DNA from: Methylocystis sp. MJC1
GTDB lineage: Bacteria > Pseudomonadota > Alphaproteobacteria > Rhizobiales > Beijerinckiaceae
Assembly: GCF_026427715.1 (NCBI RefSeq)
Contig: NZ_CP107559.1
Location: forward strand, 62,001 to 126,000
DNA: 64,000 bases
Reading direction: 5' to 3'
Shown: positions 51,399 through 59,800 of the stretch, one piece after another
Layout: every line of letters begins with the position of its first letter
Position numbering within the stretch: the first letter of the stretch is position 1
Notes under the pieces: generated by a model
Database searches by the model: none
Seen by the model: only the letters and a program-made list of their open reading frames with translations
Told to the model about the DNA's origin: nothing
Made by a program: the position numbers and the translations under genes

Positions 51399-52514
51399 AT
51401 GCCGGTCCCTGAATCGTTCTCCGTTTACGCCGGCACCCGCGTGCTCGTCACCGGACATTCCGGGTTCAAAGGCGGCTGGCTCGCGGCATGGCTAGCGAAG
51501 CTTGGTGCCAAGGTGACCGGCGTCAGCCTGCCCCCGGATCAGGGGCCCAACAATCTCTTCGAGCGTGCGAAAATTGGCCAGCGCTGCAGTGACAACCGCT
51601 GGATCGACATACGCGACGAAAGCGCGATCGACCGCCTCATTCAGGAGATCCGCCCGAAGATCGTCTTTCATTTGGCGGCGCAGCCCCTCGTCCATCGCAG
51701 CTACCGCGAGCCTTTGCTGACTTTCGCAACCAATATTCTGGGGGCGGCCAACGTTCTCGAAGCCGCACGGCGCTGTGATGAGGTGGAGGCGGTGGTTTTC
51801 GTCACCAGCGACAAGGTCTACGATAATAAGGAATGGACGTGGGCCTATCGCGAGAACGATCGTCTCGGCGGCCTCGATCCCTATAGCGCGAGCAAGGGCG
51901 CGGCGGAGATCGTCGCACGCTCCTTCATGGAGGTGCTGCGCGGGCCGGGCGGCGGCTACCGCCTGGCGACGGCGCGCGGCGGCAATGTCGTCGGCGGCGG
52001 CGACTGGTCCGAAAACCGCATCGTTCCGGATATTGTCCGCGCCCTGCGCGCCGGCGAGCCGCTCGTGCTACGCCATCCAGAGGCGACCCGCCCCTGGCAG
52101 CATGTGCTCGAACTTTGTGCAGGCTATTTGACCCTCGGCGCGCATCTACTGGTCGGAAACGCCGCGCGCGGCCTGCCGCCGGCTCATTTCAAGGGCTCTT
52201 TCAACTTCGGGCCCGACCGGACCAATGAAATGCCTGTGCGCCGCCTCGTCGACGCGGCGCTTTCGGTCTGGGGAAGGCCGGATCACCCGGTTCAACTCGG
52301 CGAGTCGAAACTGCATGAATCAACCTATCTGCGGGTAGATTCCTCGAAATCCCAGGCCGAATTGGAGTGGAGGCCGGCGCTCGGCTTCGACGACACAATG
52401 ACCTGGACCATGAAGTGGTATCGGCGCTATGTGGAAAATCCTTCCTGCGCGTCGGGCCTCGTCGACGAACAAATCGACGCCTATGCAGATCTTTATGGAA
52501 GGAAGCACATTTGA
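51399..52514 (+). CDS. rfbG: CDP-glucose 4,6-dehydratase
   Basis: 371 aa from ATG 51399 with GGAG at 6-nt spacing; an in-frame ATG at 51387 is less well placed. Extended SDR fold: VLVTGHSGFKGGWLAAWL (NAD-binding), HLAAQPLVHRSYREPLLTF, catalytic Tyr-x3-Lys in LDPYSASKGAAEIVARSF, and TARGGNVVGGGDWSENRIVP. Converts CDP-glucose to CDP-4-keto-6-deoxyglucose in the cytoplasm. Overlaps the next gene by 4 bp. Confidence 0.95.
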   Translation: MPVPESFSVYAGTRVLVTGHSGFKGGWLAAWLAKLGAKVTGVSLPPDQGPNNLFERAKIGQRCSDNRWIDIRDESAIDRLIQEIRPKIVFHLAAQPLVHRSYREPLLTFATNILGAANVLEAARRCDEVEAVVFVTSDKVYDNKEWTWAYRENDRLGGLDPYSASKGAAEIVARSFMEVLRGPGGGYRLATARGGNVVGGGDWSENRIVPDIVRALRAGEPLVLRHPEATRPWQHVLELCAGYLTLGAHLLVGNAARGLPPAHFKGSFNFGPDRTNEMPVRRLVDAALSVWGRPDHPVQLGESKLHESTYLRVDSSKSQAELEWRPALGFDDTMTWTMKWYRRYVENPSCASGLVDEQIDAYADLYGRKHI

Positions 52515-53770
52515 CCTCCAATACGCATCGTCACACGGCGACTAAGAAATGCCGTCATTGCGGCGCGGCTTTGACGACCATTTTCGCCGATCTCGGGGCG
52601 ACACCCGTTTCGAACGATTATCTGAGGGAGGCGGACCGCGATGGCCCTGAAAGCTATTATCCGCTTCGCGCATTCGTCTGCGATTCCTGCCGCCTCGTGC
52701 AGCTTGAGGATTTTCGGCGCGCCAATGAGCTGTTCCGCGAGGATTACGCTTATTTTTCCTCCGTTTCGACCAGCTGGTTGGCGCACGCCAGCCGCTACGC
52801 TGACGCAATGTCGGAGCGCTTCGGCCTTTCCAGCGCCAGCACGGTCGTCGAAGTCGCGAGCAATGACGGATACCTGCTGCAATATTTCCACGCGAAGAAG
52901 ATCAATGTCCTCGGCATCGAGCCCTGCCGCTCCGTCGCGGAATTCGCCATCCGCGATAAATCGATCCCGACCCGCATCGAGTTTTTCGGCGAAAAGACCG
53001 GCAAACGCCTCGCCGCTGAAGGCTTTGCCGCGGATCTGACGGCCGCCAATAATGTCTTGGCGCATGTGCCCGACATTAATGACTTCGTTTCCGGCTTTCG
53101 GGAAATTTTGAAACCCGAGGGCGTTTCCACCTTCGAGTTTCCGCATCTACTTAATCTCATCGAGCTCAATCAGTTCGACACGATCTACCACGAGCATTTC
53201 TCGTACCTCTCTCTGCTCGCGGCGGATAGGTTCTTTGCTGCGAACGGCCTGCGCGTTTTCGACGTCGAGGCAATCCCGACCCACGGCGGCTCGCTGCGCC
53301 TGTTCGTCTGCCGGAAGGACGCATCGTGGAAGCGGACGGAGCGCGTTGAAGAACTTCTGCACCTTGAGCGCACGGCGGGCCTTGACGGCGACGCCGCTTA
53401 TCTCGCCTTCGCCGAGAAAGTGCGCGAGACGAAGCGCGCGTTGCTGGAGCTCCTGATCGGCCTGAAGCGCCAGGGCAAGACCATCGCCGCCTATGGCGCG
53501 CCGGCGAAGGGCAATACCCTGCTCAATTATTGCGGGGTTGGGTCGGATTTCCTCGAGTTCACCGTCGACCGCTCGCCGCAAAAGCAGGGCATGTATCTTC
53601 CCGGCACGCGCTTGCCGATCAAGGCGCCGGAGGCCATCGACGCTCTCAAGCCCGATTACATTCTGATCTTGCCTTGGAACATTAAGGACGAGATCGTGAA
53701 GCAGATGGCGCATGCGCGCGAATGGGGCTGCAAGTTCATCGTCCCCATTCCGCGCGCGCAAATCTTCTGA
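52511..53770 (+). CDS. Sugar C-methyltransferase (zinc-binding, SAM-dependent)
   Basis: 419 aa from TTG 52511, which overlaps the rfbG stop (TTGA) and has GGAAGG upstream. The N-terminal zinc-binding domain has CRHCG near 14 and CDSCRLVQL near 63; a SAM-binding domain follows (TVVEVASNDGYLLQYFHAKK; DLTAANNVLAHVPDINDFV), then the C-terminal domain with YGAPAKGNTLLNYCG, the set-up of TylC3/NovU-like C-methyltransferases. Acting after RfbFG it would add a methyl branch to a CDP-4-keto-6-deoxy sugar, as in yersiniose- or mycarose-type pathways. Confidence 0.87.
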   Translation: MTSNTHRHTATKKCRHCGAALTTIFADLGATPVSNDYLREADRDGPESYYPLRAFVCDSCRLVQLEDFRRANELFREDYAYFSSVSTSWLAHASRYADAMSERFGLSSASTVVEVASNDGYLLQYFHAKKINVLGIEPCRSVAEFAIRDKSIPTRIEFFGEKTGKRLAAEGFAADLTAANNVLAHVPDINDFVSGFREILKPEGVSTFEFPHLLNLIELNQFDTIYHEHFSYLSLLAADRFFAANGLRVFDVEAIPTHGGSLRLFVCRKDASWKRTERVEELLHLERTAGLDGDAAYLAFAEKVRETKRALLELLIGLKRQGKTIAAYGAPAKGNTLLNYCGVGSDFLEFTVDRSPQKQGMYLPGTRLPIKAPEAIDALKPDYILILPWNIKDEIVKQMAHAREWGCKFIVPIPRAQIF

Positions 53771-53781
53771 AGGTTTGCCTC

Positions 53782-54354
53782 ATGGAGTTCATCGACAGCG
53801 CTTTGCCCGGCTGCCGCCTGATCCGGATGACGCCGGCGGGCGACGCGCGCGGCTATTTCGTGCGCACCTTTTGCGCCAGGGAATTTTCCGAGCAAGGGCT
53901 AAATCCCGAGCTCGCCCAGGCGAGCTATTCCTTCAACGCCCGGCGCGGCACCGTGCGTGGCCTGCATTTTCAGGCGGCACCGCAGATGGAGGACAAGCTC
54001 GTGCGCTGCGTGCGCGGCGCGATTTTTGACGTCATGGTCGATATTCGACCCGGCTCTTCCACTTTCGGGCGCTGGGTTGGTTATGAGCTTACTGAGTACA
54101 ATCATATGCAGCTTCATTCCGTACGCGGCTTCGCGCATGGATTTCAGACGCTCACGGATGATTGCGTGGTCGCCTATCACATTGCGCAATTCTACGATCC
54201 GCAAAAGGCCGCAGGCGTGCGCTGGGACGATCCCGACATTGGCATCGACTGGCCCTTGCCGCCGACCGATCAATCGCCGCGCGATCTGCAGCTGCCGAGA
54301 CTGGCCGACGTCGACCGCGGCGCGCTGTCGCCTTTCGCCCCCGCCGCGTCATGA
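53782..54354 (+). CDS. rfbC: dTDP-4-dehydrorhamnose 3,5-epimerase-like cupin enzyme
   Basis: 190 aa from ATG 53782 (MEFIDSALPGCRLIR), GAAGG upstream. RmlC-type cupin: RGYFVRTFCAREF, ASYSFNARRGTVRGLHFQ (catalytic His of RGLH), DVMVDIRPGSSTFGRWVGYE and GFAHGFQTLTDDCVVAY. Here the partner enzymes are CDP-linked, so the substrate is probably the CDP-4-keto sugar and not dTDP. Overlaps the next gene (ATGA). Confidence 0.88.
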   Translation: MEFIDSALPGCRLIRMTPAGDARGYFVRTFCAREFSEQGLNPELAQASYSFNARRGTVRGLHFQAAPQMEDKLVRCVRGAIFDVMVDIRPGSSTFGRWVGYELTEYNHMQLHSVRGFAHGFQTLTDDCVVAYHIAQFYDPQKAAGVRWDDPDIGIDWPLPPTDQSPRDLQLPRLADVDRGALSPFAPAAS

Positions 54355-55262
54355 CGGCGCGACTGCTCGTCACCGGTGGCGGCGGCTTCATCGGACGCCA
54401 TTGTCTCGCCCCCGCACTCGCTGCCGGCTTTGAGGTTTGGGCGACAACGTCAACGCACAGCGCTCCCGCGTCGCGACCCGAAGCCGCAAATTTGCATTGG
54501 CGCTCCCTCGATCTGCTGTGTCCTGGCGCCCTTGAGGCTTTGATTTGCGAGATTAAGCCGACCCATGTGCTACACATGGCCTGGGAGACCACCCATGGAA
54601 GCTATTGGACGAGCCCCGCCAATCTCGATTGGCTCGCCCTCGGCACGCGGCTCTTTAAAAGCTTTGCAGAAGAGGGTGGAAAACGGCTCGTCTGCGCCGG
54701 CACTTGCGCCGAATATGACTGGAGCTCGGGCTATATGGTCGAGGGGGTGACGCCGGAGCGTCCCGCAACCTTTTACGGCCGCATCAAGCTGGCACATCAT
54801 CAGGCGATGACCGCGACCGCGGATCTCCTCGGTTTCAGCGCCGCGACGGGACGAATTTTTTTCGCCTATGGCCCTTATGAGAACCCGAGCCGAATAATTC
54901 CTTACGCCTGCGCCCAGCTCGCGCGGGGCGAGCCGGCGGAGTTCGGGACCGGCCGATTCTACCGCGACTTCATGCATGTCGAAGACGTCGCCGCGGGCTT
55001 TGTCGCGCTGCTAAAAAGCGACGTTATGGGTGCCTGCAACATCGGGTCGGCGACGCCGGAAACCCTCGCCAACATTGTGACGACAATCGGCACCATCGCA
55101 GGACTTCCGGAGTTCATCCGACTCGGCGCGCGACCGGACCGCCCCGGTGATCCGCCAATGCTGGTCGGCGACAACGCAAAGCTTCGTTCAACGGGTTGGG
55201 CCCCGCGATGGAACCTGGGCGATGGACTGGCGCAGTCGTTTGAATGGTTCCGATCGCAATAG
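54351..55262 (+). CDS. NAD(P)-dependent SDR epimerase/reductase
   Basis: 303 aa from ATG 54351, overlapping the preceding stop. GG-x-GFIG Rossmann motif (LLVTGGGGFIGRHCLAPA), Thr/Ser in CAGTCAEYDWSS and catalytic Tyr-x3-Lys in FYGRIKLAHHQ. As the last gene of the CDP-sugar operon it probably reduces the 4-keto group of the methylated, epimerised intermediate to give the final CDP-deoxysugar. The extended ORF start at 54162 lies inside rfbC and is rejected. Confidence 0.87.
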   Translation: MTARLLVTGGGGFIGRHCLAPALAAGFEVWATTSTHSAPASRPEAANLHWRSLDLLCPGALEALICEIKPTHVLHMAWETTHGSYWTSPANLDWLALGTRLFKSFAEEGGKRLVCAGTCAEYDWSSGYMVEGVTPERPATFYGRIKLAHHQAMTATADLLGFSAATGRIFFAYGPYENPSRIIPYACAQLARGEPAEFGTGRFYRDFMHVEDVAAGFVALLKSDVMGACNIGSATPETLANIVTTIGTIAGLPEFIRLGARPDRPGDPPMLVGDNAKLRSTGWAPRWNLGDGLAQSFEWFRSQ

Positions 55263-55931
55263 GAATTTTACTGTTTGCTTCGCCTCAATGTGTATGGGAT
55301 TTCTCATTCGGGAGCGTCTTTCGAAGCGTAAATACCACCCCCTTGCCAGCAGCCTTGATCTCTGGTCCATAAGGGAGATGTATCGTCGCTCTGATTTGGA
55401 GCGGCTTTCGAAAGAGGAGCTGGACAGAACGACGAATGGCAGAGGGCGTGCGGAGGTCGCGCAGTGAGTCCCGCGTTCCAGGTTTCGGGCACCACCTTAA
55501 CCGGGTCTGATAGGTTTCGGTTTCAAATTGAAATCGAAACCGAGAGCGGCGCGCGCGATCGCTCAGAGCGTCTTGTTAAACGCGCCGCATCGAGGATTCT
55601 TGCACCCGTCTGGCCCCCGATGACCGTGATTGACGGCTTCGTTGAGGCATCGCTATGAAAAAATTGCATCGCTACGTAGCGACCCGCGCGTGGGTGCGGG
55701 AGGTGTATGCAGGTGCGTTAAAAATGCGGGGTCGAGATCAGGAAGCTCCAAACCTTTATCGCGATTTCCAATGCGATAGGATCGCCGGTCCCTGTTCGGT
55801 CGTGTCGATAAGAGGTTTCATGGCCGCACGGACGCATTAATGTCTCTCTAAATCAGGCGGCCCGTGAAAAAAAATGGAGCTGTGCGCGAGAATCTGAGTC
55901 AGCAGCGATTTCGCGAAGCGAGGATGCAAGA
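55263..55931 (+). other. 669-bp region with three overlapping micro-ORFs and a large imperfect palindrome
   Basis: Small frames 55288-55467, 55464-55658 and 55655-55840 link by GTGA and ATGA overlaps, but none resembles a known protein. A 29-bp imperfect palindrome lies at 55513-55541 (GGTTTCGGTTTCAA then ATTGAAATCGAAACC). No tRNA or IS found. It separates the CDP-sugar operon from the next glycosyltransferase gene. Confidence 0.35.
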
Positions 55932-58715
55932 TTGGAATTGATTTTCCAGGTTAAAATCAATCGGTTCGATCAAGAGTTCTACGGTGCCTACTACGAGGAC
56001 CTTAGTGGTTTTTCGTCTGGTCAGTTGCGGGAGCATTACCGTAGACATGGGGCCGCCGAAGGGCGCTTCAAGAATTTCGACGAAGCGCTGCAAGCCCTCG
56101 AGCGCCAGCATGGGCCTCTTCCAAAAGATTTCTCGGCGGCAGAATATCGGCGCCTCAACCCGGAATTGCCTCACATAGAATGGTGGCTGAAGCTCCATTA
56201 CCTGCGACTCGGCCGTGGCGAGGGACGGCGATATCGATCCACAGATAAGAACACCTCAATCGAAGATCTTTTTAGCTCTTTCGCCAAGGTCACGAAAACA
56301 GTAAATATTCGCGAGTCAGGCGGAGTTTTGCAATTTACCACCGATGACCCCCAGATACATTTCCAGTTCCTCCCCGAGGTAGCCAGGAACTTCGTCATTT
56401 TAGATCTTTCGATCAAAATCTGCCCGATCGATTCCGAGCCAGGCGACCCCCGGGTTTATTTCGACTATGGAGATGGGTTTACGGAGCAAAATTCAGTCAA
56501 CCTCGCTCAGGCTCGGAAAGATGTCTGGTTGGTGCACATTCCGCTCCCCGCACTCGCGGTCGGCCTTAGGCTTGATCCCGCATCGGCGCGCCGATCGATT
56601 CGGCTTGTCGAAGCGTCGATATCGTCGACGCCCATACAAAAGGCGCTTATATCCTTATATCAGACCGGCGACTCTTATCTCTCAAAGGAAGTTCAGCGAA
56701 TTGTAGAGCAGGTTGGCTTCAGGTTGCATTCTGAGCGAGTCGCCCAGCGAGAACGTGCAAATTCGCATTCGCCTGACTTGCAGCGCCGCGCCTATGCTAT
56801 GGCTGCGGAGAGGGCAATGCACGCGTTGAACAGGAACCTCACCGCGAGGCAAATGCAGTATCGACGGTGGATCGAGCAATATGACACGCTTTCAGAGAAA
56901 GACTTTGCCGACATGCGGGAGCAGGCTGATAGCTTTCCGATCAAGCCCCTCTTTTCGATCATTTTGCCAACCTATAACTCGAATATTAAGTTGCTGGAGG
57001 AGGCGATTAACAGTCTGCTAACGCAGACCTACCAAAACTTCGAAGTTTGCATCGCTGATGATTGCTCGACCAAGGATGAGGTTCGCGACTTCATTACAAA
57101 GACCGGGGATAAGCACGAGCGAATTCGCTATGTTTTTCGCGACGAGAACGGCCACATCTCCGAATGCTCGAACTCAGCAATCCGAATTGCCCGCGGTGAC
57201 TATCTAGTTCTCGTTGATCACGACGACGTGATCCCCGCTCATGCGCTGTGGATGGTTGCTTACTACATAAATCTTTATCCAAATGCTAAAATTCTATACT
57301 CAGACGAGGACAAGCTTGAGGAAGATGGCAGCAGGTGCGATCCCTACTTCAAGGGCAATTTCGACTACTTCCTCATGTACGTTCACAACCTGGTTAACCA
57401 TCTTGGCGTTTACGCAGCACATTTGGTGCGTCAGGTCGGGGGTTTTCGGAAGGGTTACGAAGGAAGCCAGGATTATGACCTCGTCCTACGCTGTGCGGAA
57501 GCATGCGAACCCGAGGACATCATTCATATTCCCTATGTGCTGTATCACTGGCGCAAAGCCCTCGGCTCCACTGCCACCTCGGCGGATCATAAGGAATATG
57601 CAATCCTCACTGCGCGTAAGGCGGTTAACGATCACTTCGCGCGGAAGGGTCTCCCTTACTTGTCTGTTGAGGGGAAGTTTCCATGGCATTCATCAATCCA
57701 AATCTCGCCCAATCTGTCGGAGCGATCGCGAAAGGTCGCCGTCATTATACCCGCTCGAGATTGCGTTAGTAATCTAGTAGCTTGCTTAAAATCAGTTGAT
57801 CTAGCGAGATCCAAGCCTCACGAAATTCTTATCGTCAACAACTCCCGGGAACCAGGGGATCTCAGCTTTCTTCGGAGTTATGTCTCGCGTAACAACCGTG
57901 CCAGACTCATTGATTGCCCGGGCGAGTTTAATTTCTCAGCTATCAACAATTGTGCGGCGGAAATGGTCGAGAGCGACATTATTTGCTTCTTAAACAACGA
58001 CACAGAGGTTCTTGCGGAGGATTGGCTAGAACGGGCAACAGCACATTTCGAAATTCCTGACGTCGGCGCGGTCGGGGCAAAGCTTCTGTACCCCGACCAG
58101 ACAATCCAGCATTTCGGATTTTATCTCGGGAGCGACCTGCCCGAGATCGCCTGGCATCCACATAGGGGGCTAGCCGGAGACTCGCCCGGACTTTTCGGAA
58201 AGGCGTCGCTCATTCAACAGTTTTCAGCCACAACTGCAGCATGTCTTTTCGTACGTCGAAATGTGCTCGAAGAGATCGGCGGCTTCGATGAAACACTTAG
58301 GGAGTCATACAACGACGTTGATCTATGTATAAGGATCAGAGAGGCAGGTTATCGAATTATCGTGGACCCCGCGGTGCTGCTCCTTCGCAAAGAAGCGGTG
58401 ATGTGTGGGCACGACGTTTCTCCCGAGAAAGCGGAGCGGCTTGAGCGCGAGGCGGCCATGATGAGAGAGAAATGGGGTGCGCAGCTCGACTGCGATCCAT
58501 TTTACAACCCAAATCTCTCGCTGAGCGCCGATTTCACGCCAGCGTTCCCGCCAAGAATTACCTATCCGTGGAAGCTTCCCTCAAAATGGGGCAGGGAAAG
58601 GCAAGAATCGGGTTTGAAAAGTTTGAGATCATTCCTTAACGTGGATCGCTTGGCGAAAATCTTGAACCGCCTTTCTTTTTCGGTAACTGCTTCCCGCTGG
58701 TTACGCTGGAAATAG
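55932..58715 (+). CDS. Bimodular GT2 glycosyltransferase (927 aa)
   Basis: Apparent start is TTG 55932, without a convincing ribosome-binding site; other starts are possible. The N-terminus keeps two weak copies of the FD-x3-Y/EGR repeat seen in the 1788-aa protein (FDQEFYGAYYEDLSGFSS; HYRRHGAAEGRFKN). GT2 domain 1 spans about 339-560 (FSIILPTYNSNIKLLEEAIN; VLVDHDDVIPAHAL; ILYSDEDKLEEDG). GT2 domain 2 spans about 602-850 (VAVIIPARDCVSNLVACLKS; CFLNNDTEVLAEDWLERA; SYNDVDLCIRIREAGYRII). Likely adds sugars sequentially to the surface glycan. It ends right at the IS3 fragment, so its natural C-terminus may be lost. Confidence 0.85.
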   Translation: MELIFQVKINRFDQEFYGAYYEDLSGFSSGQLREHYRRHGAAEGRFKNFDEALQALERQHGPLPKDFSAAEYRRLNPELPHIEWWLKLHYLRLGRGEGRRYRSTDKNTSIEDLFSSFAKVTKTVNIRESGGVLQFTTDDPQIHFQFLPEVARNFVILDLSIKICPIDSEPGDPRVYFDYGDGFTEQNSVNLAQARKDVWLVHIPLPALAVGLRLDPASARRSIRLVEASISSTPIQKALISLYQTGDSYLSKEVQRIVEQVGFRLHSERVAQRERANSHSPDLQRRAYAMAAERAMHALNRNLTARQMQYRRWIEQYDTLSEKDFADMREQADSFPIKPLFSIILPTYNSNIKLLEEAINSLLTQTYQNFEVCIADDCSTKDEVRDFITKTGDKHERIRYVFRDENGHISECSNSAIRIARGDYLVLVDHDDVIPAHALWMVAYYINLYPNAKILYSDEDKLEEDGSRCDPYFKGNFDYFLMYVHNLVNHLGVYAAHLVRQVGGFRKGYEGSQDYDLVLRCAEACEPEDIIHIPYVLYHWRKALGSTATSADHKEYAILTARKAVNDHFARKGLPYLSVEGKFPWHSSIQISPNLSERSRKVAVIIPARDCVSNLVACLKSVDLARSKPHEILIVNNSREPGDLSFLRSYVSRNNRARLIDCPGEFNFSAINNCAAEMVESDIICFLNNDTEVLAEDWLERATAHFEIPDVGAVGAKLLYPDQTIQHFGFYLGSDLPEIAWHPHRGLAGDSPGLFGKASLIQQFSATTAACLFVRRNVLEEIGGFDETLRESYNDVDLCIRIREAGYRIIVDPAVLLLRKEAVMCGHDVSPEKAERLEREAAMMREKWGAQLDCDPFYNPNLSLSADFTPAFPPRITYPWKLPSKWGRERQESGLKSLRSFLNVDRLAKILNRLSFSVTASRWLRWK

Positions 58716-59014
58716 CGGCACCTCGTCGCCGCAAGATGGTCGTCCACCGGCAGGAGCGCTTCAAGCCGAAGCAGCCGAACGAAGTCTGGAGCCTGGACTT
58801 CATCCACGATCAGCTCAGCAATGGCGACAAGTTCCGGGCGCTGACGGTGGTCGACGTGTTCAGCCGCGAGGCTTTGGCGATCGAAGTCGGGCAGCGCCTT
58901 CGCGGTATCCCTCCGGCGGCGGCCGCCTGGCGTTGATTGCGGTTTTTGAGATAGCTGCCTGACGGGTGGCGCGATGATCGTGTCCACTTCTATTACAAGC
59001 GGACACTATCGCCG

Positions 59015-59386
59015 ATGTCGCGCAACGATGACGATCCGCCGGCTCTCCGGCGCCGACGCCGATCCTGGTCTCTCGAAGAGAAGCGCCGGATCGTCGAGGA
59101 GAGCCTTGAGGACGGAGCTTCGATCGCCGAGGTTGCGCGACGGCACGACCTCAACACCAACCAGCTCTTCACCTGGCGCCGGCAGTTCGGCGTCGATCTG
59201 GCTGCGCCGCAGGACCTCGCGCCGATCCTGCCCGTGACGATCACGCCGGACACAGTGGGGGAGCATTCCGCTCCGGGGCCGACCGGCCAGATGGAGATCG
59301 TCCTCGCCGAGGGTGACCGGATCCTCGTGTGGTCCGATGTCGAGGCAGCCGCGCTGTCGCGGGTCGTGAAGGCGCTGCGGCGATGA
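59015..59386 (+). CDS. tnpA: IS66 accessory protein TnpA (copy 1)
   Basis: 123 aa. Helix-turn-helix of the IS66 Orf1/IS3-orfA type: WSLEEKRRIVEESLEDGASI then AEVARRHDLNTNQLFTWRRQ. Required with TnpB and TnpC for transposition in characterised IS66 elements; likely binds the ends. The stop overlaps the tnpB start (ATGA). Confidence 0.92.
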   Translation: MSRNDDDPPALRRRRRSWSLEEKRRIVEESLEDGASIAEVARRHDLNTNQLFTWRRQFGVDLAAPQDLAPILPVTITPDTVGEHSAPGPTGQMEIVLAEGDRILVWSDVEAAALSRVVKALRR

Positions 59387-59730
59387 TCCCGTTGCCGGCG
59401 GGCTGCCGCGTCTGGATCGCCACCGGCCACACCGACATGCGACGCGGCATGCAGGGCCTCGCCCTTCAGGTGCAGGAGCAGTTGAAGCGCGACCCGCACG
59501 CCGGCGATCTCTACATTTTCCGCGGGCGCAGGGGCGACCTCGCAAAAATTCTCTGGCATGATGGCGTCGGACTGTCGCTGTATGCAAAACGCCTCGATCG
59601 CGGAAAGTTCATATGGCCCTCGGCGACGGCGGGCGCGGTGTCGATCTCGGCGGCGCAGATGGCCTATATGCTCGAAGGGATAGATTGGCGAAATCCGCAA
59701 ATGACCTTTCGGCCGCAAAGCGCGGGGTGA
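59383..59730 (+). CDS. tnpB: IS66 accessory protein TnpB (copy 1)
   Basis: 115 aa from ATG 59383 (MIPLPAGCRVWIATGHTDMR). IS66 Orf2 signature: DMRRGMQGLALQVQEQL, LYIFRGRRGDLAKILWHDG and YAKRLDRGKFIWP. An upstream in-frame GTG at 59329 lies inside tnpA and is rejected. Function in transposition known only as essential in the family. Confidence 0.93.
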   Translation: MIPLPAGCRVWIATGHTDMRRGMQGLALQVQEQLKRDPHAGDLYIFRGRRGDLAKILWHDGVGLSLYAKRLDRGKFIWPSATAGAVSISAAQMAYMLEGIDWRNPQMTFRPQSAG

Positions 59731-59800
59731 ATCGCAAAAAATCCAGGGCGGAGGCATTTTGGGGCGCCACAAATCGCAAGATATGTGATTCACTTCGCCT

